NCBI GenBank assembly: GCA_021785115.1 | Contig: JAJYGO010000023.1 | Location: 1 to 8,205 of the forward strand | Reading direction: 5' to 3' | From: Chloroflexota bacterium | GTDB taxonomy: Bacteria > Chloroflexota > Limnocylindria > Limnocylindrales > CSP1-4 | DNA length: 8,205 bases | In this document: piece after piece, positions 1-4,881 of the stretch | Numbering within the stretch: the stretch's first letter is position 1 | Layout of the letters: each line of letters begins with the position of its first letter | The notes under the pieces: model-generated | What the model was told of the DNA's origin: nothing | Seen by the model: the letters and a program-made list of their open reading frames with translations, nothing else | Database searches by the model: none | Made by a program: the position numbers and the translations under genes

Positions 1-132
1 CGGCCGATGTACCGGCGGGCCGCGGCGTACGGGCCGTGCGGGCGCACCGACGTGGACCTGCCGTGGGAGCACACCGACCGGGCGGCGGCGCTGGCCGCGG
101 ACGCCGGACTGCCCGAGCCGCCGGCGGACTGA
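1..132 (+). CDS. metK: S-adenosylmethionine synthetase, C-terminal end (partial)
   Basis: The gene enters from the left edge. Reading from base 1 gives 43 residues ending at TGA 130-132. They begin [11 protein letters not shown] and continue [14 protein letters not shown], matching the end of MetK (E. coli: RPIYQKTAAYGHFGRE, then FPWEKTDKAQLL). MetK makes S-adenosylmethionine from methionine and ATP in the cytosol; only its tail is visible, so no catalytic residue can be checked. The usual A-Y-G-H-F-G-R reads A-Y-G-P-C-G-R here. The next gene starts 97 bp downstream behind its own promoter-like sequence, so an operon with it is not required. Identity is inferred from this short but characteristic tail. 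Confidence 0.88.
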   Translation, partial: RPMYRRAAAYGPCGRTDVDLPWEHTDRAAALAADAGLPEPPAD

Positions 133-217
133 CCGGGCCGCCGGCGATCGCGGTCCTGTCGATCCCGGCCGGGCCGCTCACGACCGAGGTCGTCGCCGGC
201 AGCCGGGTCGCGCTCCG

Positions 218-223
218 TAGAAT
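218..223 (+). promoter_or_regulatory. Candidate -10 box (TAGAAT) of a leaderless promoter
   Basis: TAGAAT differs from TATAAT at one base. It ends six bases before the ATG at 230, so transcription would start at or next to the A of the start codon. There is no Shine-Dalgarno sequence before this ATG. I see no convincing -35 hexamer 16-18 bp upstream. The geometry is the same as at 4870-4875. Confidence 0.55.
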
Positions 224-229
224 GCCCTG

Positions 230-1309
230 ATGGACGTCGTCATCATGGCCGGCGGCGGCGGCACGCGGCTGCGGCCCCTGAGCACGGGCGCCCGCCCCAA
301 GCCGTTCCTGCCGCTGCTGCCGGGCGGCGAGACGCTGCTGCAGCGGACGGTCGCCCGACTCCGCGGCCCGGAGGGCGCCGCGGGGCTGGACGTCTCGGTG
401 GTCGTGTCCGCGGCGTGGGCGCCCCTGGTGGCCGCCCAGGCGCCCGACGCGCGCCTGGTCATCGAGCCCGAGGGCCGCAACACGGCGGCCGCGATCGCGC
501 TGGCCGCGCTGGAGGCTGGCCGCGACCCCGAGGCCGTGATGGCCGTCCTGCCGGCGGACCACCGCATCGACCCGGGCCGCGAGGGCCTGTTCCGGTCCGT
601 GCTGGCGGCGGCGGCCGCCGAGCTGGCGACGGGGGCGTTCGGCGTCGAGTCCCCGCTCGTGACGCTGGGCGTCGAGCCGACCCGCCCGGCCACCGAGTAC
701 GGCTACCTCCTCCCCGACGTCGCCCGCGGGGTGTCGGCGGGCGGACTGCGCGCCTACCCGCTGCGGGCGTTCGAGGAGAAGCCCCGCCCGGAGCGGGCGC
801 TGCAGCTCGTCGCCATGCCCGGCGTGGCGTGGAACGCGGGGATGTTCCTGTGGCGGCGGCGGGCGATCGTCGAGGCGCTCGACCGCCACGCCCCGGAGGT
901 CGCCGAGGGGGTCCGGCGCGGCCTCGCGGGCGATCTGGCCGTGGCCTACGCCTCGCTGCCGAGCCGGTCCATCGACTACGCCGTGATGGAGCCGGCCGCC
1001 GCGGCGGGGATCGTGGCGATGGCGGCGATGGACGTCGGCTGGACCGACGTGGGCACGTGGCCCGCCCTGCTCGAGGTCCTGGGCGCCCCGGGGATCGACG
1101 GCGGCGTGGTCGAGGCGGGCGACGAGGCGGTCGCGGCGGCGGGCGATCTCGTGGTCCGGAGGGTGGGCGGCCGGCCCGTCGTCTCCGACGCGCCGCCGGG
1201 AGCGTTCCGCCCCGAGGCGCCCGTTGCCCTGCTCCGAGGGGCGGCGTCGGCGCGGCCGGTCGTCGAGTCGCTGCTCGAGCGATGCGCCGCGGCGGAGGCC
1301 GGCGGCTGA
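230..1309 (+). CDS. manC: Mannose-1-phosphate guanylyltransferase (GDP-mannose pyrophosphorylase)
   Basis: 359 residues. It should convert mannose-1-phosphate and GTP to GDP-mannose and pyrophosphate in the cytosol, supplying mannose (and often fucose or rhamnose) for glycans. The nucleotidyltransferase signature A-G-G-G-G-T-R-L-R-P-L-S is at residues 7-18, with R-P-K-P-F at 22-26. Further family landmarks are E-P-x-G-R-N-T-A at 79-86, P-A-D-H at 108-111, T-E-Y-G-Y at 155-159, F-E-E-K-P at 181-185, W-N-A-G-M-F at 201-206, S-I-D-Y-A-V-M-E at 247-254 and D-V-G-W-x-D-V-G-T-W at 268-277. The phosphomannose isomerase cupin domain of the roughly 470-residue bifunctional form is absent, so this is the short monofunctional type. 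The ATG at 230 puts the signature at the expected distance from the N terminus and fits a leaderless mRNA. The symbol is by family, not by orthology. Confidence 0.9.
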   Translation: MDVVIMAGGGGTRLRPLSTGARPKPFLPLLPGGETLLQRTVARLRGPEGAAGLDVSVVVSAAWAPLVAAQAPDARLVIEPEGRNTAAAIALAALEAGRDPEAVMAVLPADHRIDPGREGLFRSVLAAAAAELATGAFGVESPLVTLGVEPTRPATEYGYLLPDVARGVSAGGLRAYPLRAFEEKPRPERALQLVAMPGVAWNAGMFLWRRRAIVEALDRHAPEVAEGVRRGLAGDLAVAYASLPSRSIDYAVMEPAAAAGIVAMAAMDVGWTDVGTWPALLEVLGAPGIDGGVVEAGDEAVAAAGDLVVRRVGGRPVVSDAPPGAFRPEAPVALLRGAASARPVVESLLERCAAAEAGG

Positions 1310-1350
1310 CCCGCTCCGCGCACGGGGCCTGACCCGCCCGGCGGACGCTG

Positions 1351-1375
1351 GCGCCCGCTCGCGCGGGCCGGGCGC
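1351..1375 (+). terminator. Weak G+C hairpin downstream of manC
   Basis: Two competing stems lie about 40 bases after the manC stop. GCGCCCG (1351-1357) can pair with CGGGCGC (1369-1375), or GCCCGC (1353-1358) with GCGGGC (1363-1368) around a TCGC loop. No T tract follows. It may end manC transcription, but pairing of this length is common at this base composition. Confidence 0.3.
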
Positions 1376-1448
1376 GCTGTCCTCGTGACGCCGCCTGGCC
1401 GTCGTCGGAGGTGCCGATCGTCCGGCCCTCGGCGGCCCGCTTCGGGGG

Positions 1449-1477
1449 GTGCCACGGGGGCGCCGGGGGTGTAGGCT
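1449..1477 (+). promoter_or_regulatory. Candidate promoter of the SWIM-domain gene
   Basis: GTGCCA (1449-1454, four of six matches to TTGACA) lies 17 bp before TAGGCT (1472-1477, matching TAnnnT). Transcription would start near 1484, giving a leader of about 87 bases before the ATG at 1571. That leader can form small stems, CCGCT/AGCGG (1489-1493 with 1505-1509) and CGCCC/GGGCG (1537-1541 with 1548-1552). I recognise no riboswitch. The rest of the 1310-1570 gap shows no gene. Confidence 0.45.
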
Positions 1478-1570
1478 TGGTCCTGCGACCGCTATCACCG
1501 GCCGAGCGGACCCGACCGGACGGCGGCCCTCGTGGGCGCCCCGCACAGGGCGACTGGAGGTACTGCGACG

Positions 1571-1849
1571 ATGCACTCCTCTCTCATCGGCAAGGTCGAG
1601 AAGGCGAATCGCTACGCTCGGGAGCTGGACCGGATCTCGATCGAGCGGATCGCCCTGACGTTCCGTGGGGACAACGACACCCATCACGTCAGTCTCGATG
1701 CCGGCGTGTGGCACTGCACGTGCCACTACTTCGAGAGTTGGGGCTCCTGCGTTCACCTCCTCGCGCTTCAGAAGATCATGGGCGTGATGCTGCCCGAGGA
1801 CGCGCAGACGTCGATCTTCAACGCGACCGGAGCTGCTGCCATCGCCTGA
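1571..1849 (+). CDS. Small SWIM zinc-finger protein
   Basis: 92 residues. The SWIM motif C-x-C-x8-C-x-H is complete at C49, C51, C60 and H62, preceded by V-W-H and followed by a helix-like L-L-A-L-Q-K-I-M-G. SWIM modules bind zinc and contact DNA or protein partners; here the protein is essentially one SWIM finger with a charged N-terminal helix (K8 to R26) and a short tail. No enzymatic domain is present. I chose the ATG at 1571 because GGAGGT (1556-1561) sits nine bases upstream; an in-frame GTG at 1532 would add 13 residues with no such site. It is not cotranscribed with its right-hand neighbours, which run the other way. A hand count gives 174 G+C in 279 bases (62%), clearly below the flanking genes, with many T-ending codons. 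The partner or target is unknown. Confidence 0.85.
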   Translation: MHSSLIGKVEKANRYARELDRISIERIALTFRGDNDTHHVSLDAGVWHCTCHYFESWGSCVHLLALQKIMGVMLPEDAQTSIFNATGAAAIA

Positions 1850-1855
1850 CCACGG

Positions 1856-1877
1856 GCGGGCCGGTGTCCCGGCCCGC
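1856..1877 (+). terminator. Hairpin terminator candidate after the SWIM gene
   Basis: Nine-base perfect stem GCGGGCCGG (1856-1864) with CCGGCCCGC (1869-1877) around a TGTC loop, starting seven bases after the stop codon at 1849. The sequence after it (ATTCCCGGTT) is only slightly T-rich. Position and stem strength support termination of the plus-strand gene. Confidence 0.6.
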
Positions 1878-1898
1878 ATTCCCGGTTCGCTGCCTGAC

Positions 1899-1930
1899 CG
1901 CCGCCGGCCGCGCTCGACGCGCCGGCGGCG
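1899..1930 (-). terminator. Hairpin terminator candidate after the minus-strand operon
   Basis: Ten-base perfect stem CGCCGCCGGC (1899-1908) with GCCGGCGGCG (1921-1930). After a single bulged base it is extended by GCG/CGC (1910-1912 with 1918-1920) around a CTCGA loop. On the minus strand it begins 15 bases after the stop at 1946. No U tract follows. It is separate from the hairpin at 1856-1877, so each convergent gene appears to have its own. Confidence 0.5.
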
Positions 1931-1945
1931 CGGCATGTCCGGGGC

Positions 1946-2557
1946 TCATGGCGCCACCGCCAGATGCCAGTAGTAGGTGGCGTTGGCCCCCGGGCCGAAC
2001 GTGGCGCTGACCCGCAGGGACCAGTCCCCGGCGGTCGACGGCGCCCGGAGGGCGACGGCGCCTTGGCCGGCCGAGCCGTCGGACGGGGCGGCCGCCATGC
2101 CGCCGGAGACCGCCGCCCAGGCCGCGGTCCACGAGACCGGCTGGAGGTTCTCGAACGCCACGGTCAGGGACGAGCCCTCGGTCGCCGTGCCCGTCGCGGG
2201 GCCCACCACCCAGGGCGCGTCCGTGCCGCTGTCGGCCCAGGTGTAGGAGCCGAGCTCCCCGTGGGCCTCCCGCCCGCCGGCCAGGCCGTGCAGCTGCCCG
2301 GACGGGGGCTCGTCCGGCAGGTTCGGCGCGACGGACGACGCCGGTGCGGCCGTCTCCGGGGGCGCGGACGGCGTCCCGGAGGTCATCGACGCGCCGGCCG
2401 GATCGGAGGCTTCGGACGCGACCTCCCTCCCCGCGACGGGCGCGCCGAGCGGGATGGCCGTGGCGGACGGGGGCGGCGCACCCCCCGTGCACGCCGCGAC
2501 CACGACCGCCAGGCCCGCGGCGGCACCGAGGAGGGCGGCTCGGCGGCGGCCGGTCAC
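1946..2557 (-). CDS. Lipoprotein with Ser/Pro/Ala linker and beta-rich C-terminal domain
   Basis: 203 residues from a GTG at 2557-2555. The N terminus has R4-R5-R6, a hydrophobic stretch from A7 to A22, and the lipobox V20-A21-A22-C23, so the mature protein should be lipid-anchored at C23 outside the cytoplasmic membrane. Residues 24 to about 88 are a low-complexity Pro/Ala/Ser/Thr spacer. The C-terminal domain (about 95-203) is rich in small and aromatic residues, with G-S-Y-T-W (103-107), D-A-P-W (113-116) and G-D-W-S-L-R-V (177-183). It ends in alternating polar and hydrophobic residues (T194-Y-Y-W-H-L-A-V), as in a beta-sandwich. No catalytic motif is visible. The start overlaps the upstream stop (GTGA), with only a weak GGCGG before it, so translation probably depends on coupling. 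It is the last gene of the operon. I do not recognise a named family. Confidence 0.82.
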   Translation of the reverse strand: MTGRRRAALLGAAAGLAVVVAACTGGAPPPSATAIPLGAPVAGREVASEASDPAGASMTSGTPSAPPETAAPASSVAPNLPDEPPSGQLHGLAGGREAHGELGSYTWADSGTDAPWVVGPATGTATEGSSLTVAFENLQPVSWTAAWAAVSGGMAAAPSDGSAGQGAVALRAPSTAGDWSLRVSATFGPGANATYYWHLAVAP

Positions 2558-3597
2558 CGCGAGCCGCCAGTGCCGGCCGTGCCCGCCTGCAGCGAGCACG
2601 GACTGGTGGTGCAGACGACGACGATGGTCAGCGACGACGACGTCGATGCTCGGACGCCCTCGTTGGCCGGCTTCCGGAACACGGCCCGGTAGGCCTGCGT
2701 TGCGCTGGGCGCGTACACCGCCCGGTACGTGCCGGCCGTGGTTCCCGGGGACATCGTGGCGAGGTCCGTCCAGGTGGTGCCCGTCAGCCGCTGGAGCACG
2801 ACGGCGCGCCCCGCCATCGGGTTGCCGGCGAGCCGCGCCGTCCCGGCGCTCTGGAGGGTTGCGGTGAACGTCACCAGCGTGCCCAGCTTGGCGGTCGTCG
2901 ACAGGACGCCCAGCGTCACGCTGGTCGGGACGTCGAGACACGTGGAGTACAGCGTGGTCCAGGAGGCCACGTCGTACAGCTGCTGGAGGGTGGCCACGTC
3001 GCAGCGCCCGAAGGCGCTGGCGTTCCAGCCCACCTGCGCCCGCGCGTGGCTGGACGCCTGCACGACGGCGTCCGCGTAGTCGCTGTCGCTGGCCAGGTTC
3101 ACGTGGTGGTCCAGCCCGGCCACGTGCCCGAGCTCGTCGATGGTGATGGTCTCCGCCCGGAAGCAGCCGTAGGGGCTGCCGGTCATCTCGCACCAGCTCA
3201 GGGTGCCCCAGTCGTAGCGGTGGCCGTTCTCGCGGAACCACAGGTGCCAGTAGCCCCGGGCCGGGTCGCGCGAGAAGCAGGCGAGCCCGTTGACGCCGCA
3301 GGGGTTGCTCGTCCCGTACGAGACAGCGTTCGACCCCGCGCTGCTGTAGGCGAAGGACGGGGCGCGCGATCCGCGGCTGCCGTTCGCGTCGGCCGCGGCG
3401 GCGTCCACCGCCGTCCTGATGATCGAGGGCGGCACCGCGCCGGTCGCCCAGCTGTACGCGAGCGACGTGTCGATGGGCCAGGCGGGCGGGATCGTCGGAT
3501 CCGGGGTGGCTGCGAGCGCGGCGCCCGCGGACGCTGCGAGCAGCCACAGGGCGACGGCACCGGCGGCGAGGCGACGGAGCGGGGGGTGTGCGTTCAC
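2554..3597 (-). CDS. Secreted metzincin-like protein with altered zinc motif and C-terminal Ig-like domain
   Basis: 347 residues from a GTG at 3597-3595. A signal peptide covers about residues 1-30 (R8-R9, hydrophobic to A-L-A-A). The N-terminal domain (about 35-220) carries the matrixin/metzincin-type helix T-I-D-E-L-G-H-V-A-G-L-D-H-H. D154-E155-x-x-H158-x-x-G161-x-x-H164 corresponds to HExxHxxGxxH with Asp in place of the first His. The general-base Glu and the other two His ligands remain. I see no clear Met-turn; the expected zone reads D-A-V-V-Q-A-S-S-H. Eight mature-region cysteines (100, 107, 136, 145, 199, 220, 329, 334) suggest disulfides, fitting export. Residues about 225-328 look like a bacterial Ig-like domain (V-T-L-G-V to S-S-L-T-I-V-V). 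Both ends overlap neighbours by GTGA. It may be a protease with a modified site or an inactive binding protein; sequence alone cannot decide. Confidence 0.85.
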   Translation of the reverse strand: MNAHPPLRRLAAGAVALWLLAASAGAALAATPDPTIPPAWPIDTSLAYSWATGAVPPSIIRTAVDAAAADANGSRGSRAPSFAYSSAGSNAVSYGTSNPCGVNGLACFSRDPARGYWHLWFRENGHRYDWGTLSWCEMTGSPYGCFRAETITIDELGHVAGLDHHVNLASDSDYADAVVQASSHARAQVGWNASAFGRCDVATLQQLYDVASWTTLYSTCLDVPTSVTLGVLSTTAKLGTLVTFTATLQSAGTARLAGNPMAGRAVVLQRLTGTTWTDLATMSPGTTAGTYRAVYAPSATQAYRAVFRKPANEGVRASTSSSLTIVVVCTTSPCSLQAGTAGTGGSR

Positions 3598-4712
3598 GGG
3601 ATCACCTCGAATGCGGACAGCTGGAGCGAGGAGGGGTCCAGGAGGCGGACGGCCGCCGGGTCGGCCACCCGCCCGCCGGGCGCCACGGCGATCAGCCCGG
3701 TTGGCGCCTCAGCCCCGGACTCGGCGGTCGAGGCGGGGATCACGGGAGCGAGGCCCGACGAGCCGGGAACGTCGGCCTCCGACGCCCCGTCGCCCAGTCG
3801 CAGCACCCCGAGCCCGCCGCGCGCCGCCACCACGACCGCGCCCGAGGAGCCGGGCACGATGGCGCCGAAGCCTTCCGCCGCATCGAGCGGCGTGGCGGCG
3901 CCCGTGGCCAGGTCGACCGAGTCGACCGCGCACGGAAGGCCGCCGCAGGCCTCGAGCACGACCAGCCGCTGGCCGGCGATCCCGACGGCCGGGCCGGTGC
4001 CGGAGGCGGCTGACGATCGGCCGGTGCGCGGATCGACGACCCGGGTCCGGCAGGCGCGCTCGCCGCACGAGCTCACCACGACGCGCCCGTCATCGGCGGC
4101 GAGCAGGCTCGTCGTGAACGTCGGGCCGAAGGCGGGGTCGGCCGGTAGGCCCGCCAGGAGTTCGACCGCTGCCCCGTCCGCGCCGAGCTCCCGCACCCAG
4201 ACCCCGAGGTCGCGGCGCGACGCCCGATCGACGCGGTGCTCGTAGACGCGGGCTCCGCCCGGCGCCAGCACCGCGCTCCGGACGACGTCGGACGACGTGC
4301 CGACCGCGGTCCAGCAGCCCCGTGCCGTGTCGAGTGTGCGGAGGCGCGAGCGCCCTCCGTCGTCGTCGCCGACCAGGACGAGCCCTTCCGACGGCCCCGA
4401 GGCGAAGGACTCGGGCGGCAGCGCCACCGACCAGCGGGATGCGCCCCGGCCGACGGTCAGCCGACGGCCGACGAGCGTCCCGGATGCGTCCAGGATTGGG
4501 TCCAGGCGATACCAGGCGGCACCGGCCGGGGTGCCGGGCGAAGCTGCATCCGCCCGGCACGACCGCTCGACCGGCGGTTGCGGCGTCGGCGCCCGAGACG
4601 GCTGCGCCGCCAGTACGACCCCGGTGGGCGTCGGCTGGCCAAGGGCGCCAGCGGCGGCCAGGGCCACGGGTGCGGCCAGCACCAGCCATCGGATCGGTCT
4701 AGCAAGCTCCAT
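3594..4712 (-). CDS. Secreted beta-propeller-like protein, first gene of the operon
   Basis: 372 residues from ATG 4712-4710, with a strong Shine-Dalgarno just upstream. R5 to R8 followed by a hydrophobic run to about A22 form a signal peptide or N-terminal anchor; a Pro-rich spacer (about 26-48) follows. The rest is a chain of short beta-type repeats with turn motifs such as L-D-T-A-R-G-C-W (127-134), V-V-D-P-R-T-G (225-231), V-D-L-A-T-G (266-271) and L-L-D-P-S-S-L (357-363), as at blade ends of propellers of the WD40/PQQ/TolB kind. Two C-G-x-x-x-C motifs (C216-C221 and C256-C261) are exactly 40 residues apart, about one blade. No enzyme motif is visible. Such proteins usually bind partners or cofactors. 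Its stop overlaps the GTG of the metzincin-like gene. The fold is inferred from repeat spacing only. Confidence 0.78.
   Translation of the reverse strand: MELARPIRWLVLAAPVALAAAGALGQPTPTGVVLAAQPSRAPTPQPPVERSCRADAASPGTPAGAAWYRLDPILDASGTLVGRRLTVGRGASRWSVALPPESFASGPSEGLVLVGDDDGGRSRLRTLDTARGCWTAVGTSSDVVRSAVLAPGGARVYEHRVDRASRRDLGVWVRELGADGAAVELLAGLPADPAFGPTFTTSLLAADDGRVVVSSCGERACRTRVVDPRTGRSSAASGTGPAVGIAGQRLVVLEACGGLPCAVDSVDLATGAATPLDAAEGFGAIVPGSSGAVVVAARGGLGVLRLGDGASEADVPGSSGLAPVIPASTAESGAEAPTGLIAVAPGGRVADPAAVRLLDPSSLQLSAFEVIP
3599..3608 (-). promoter_or_regulatory. Extended Shine-Dalgarno inside the end of the upstream gene
   Basis: The minus strand reads GAGGTGATCC, ten bases fully complementary to the 3' end of 16S rRNA (GGATCACCTC). 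The GAGG core ends seven bases before the GTG at 3597. It is embedded in the last codons of the propeller-like gene (F-E-V-I-P-stop) and supports the GTG start of the metzincin-like protein. Confidence 0.75.
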
Positions 4713-4716
4713 CGAG

Positions 4717-4726
4717 CCTCTCCTCC
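4717..4726 (-). promoter_or_regulatory. Ribosome binding site of the three-gene operon, with a possible masking hairpin
   Basis: The minus strand reads GGAGGAGAGG, ending four bases before the ATG at 4712, which decides that start. Upstream in the same transcript, CTCCTCC (minus strand of 4746-4752) can pair with GGAGGAG (minus strand of 4720-4726) over a 19-base loop, which would hide the site. Confidence 0.7.
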
Positions 4727-4774
4727 GGCGGGGTGCGATGCGGCGGGAGGAGGCGGTGCGCGAGATCCTCGCAC

Positions 4775-4796
4775 CGGGGTCTTACCGGGCCCTTAC
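4775..4796. repeat. 11-bp tandem repeat in the divergent intergenic region, possible operator
   Basis: CGGGGTCTTAC (4775-4785) is followed directly by CGGGCCCTTAC (4786-4796), identical at nine of eleven positions. The period is about one helical turn. It lies between the divergent starts at 4712 (minus) and 4882 (plus). Direct repeats with an 11-bp period are typical of OmpR/PhoB-family response regulator sites; no regulator gene is in the window. Confidence 0.5.
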
Positions 4797-4869
4797 GCGA
4801 GCGGCCCGGAGGGATGGCAGCCGGTCGCCGGCGACAGCGGCTCGGGCAGCACGCGCGGCGCGCGGCGGG

Positions 4870-4875
4870 TACGCT
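4870..4875 (+). promoter_or_regulatory. Candidate -10 box (TACGCT) of a leaderless promoter
   Basis: TACGCT fits TAnnnT and ends six bases before the ATG at 4882. No Shine-Dalgarno precedes that ATG. Spacing is identical to the box before manC. No clear -35 is visible. Confidence 0.5.
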
Positions 4876-4881
4876 TGTGCC

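Noticed and set aside
145..170. Terminator between metK and manC (GATCG/CGATC pairing)
   Set aside because: Only a five-base stem with a nine-base loop and no T tract; not distinguishable from chance.
178..693. A 171-codon minus-strand frame opposite the start of manC
   Set aside because: Ser/Ala/Arg-rich shadow with no start signal or domain, antisense to a well-supported gene.
415..1332. A 305-codon plus-strand frame inside manC
   Set aside because: Composed almost wholly of Arg, Gly, Ala and Pro, with no recognisable motif; manC in the overlapping frame has the full set of family signatures.
1484..1570. Riboswitch or structured leader before the SWIM gene
   Set aside because: Only small four- to five-base stems could be found, with no known aptamer consensus.
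1946..3547. A single 533-codon minus-strand protein covering the lipoprotein and much of the metzincin-like gene
   Set aside because: Its first half is an out-of-frame, Arg-rich shadow of the metzincin-like gene. The real protein begins at the GTG at 2557, directly before a lipoprotein signal.
2344..4245. A 633-codon open frame on the plus strand across the minus-strand operon
   Set aside because: It is Arg/Pro/Gly-rich with no domain or export signal, and lies antisense to three genes with signal peptides, lipobox and ordered overlaps. Long empty frames opposite real genes are expected at this G+C content.
4297..4881. N-terminal extension of the 4882 lipoprotein
   Set aside because: The frame stays open, but the extension has no signal and runs antisense into the propeller-like gene. 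The lipobox and the -10 spacing place the start at 4882.
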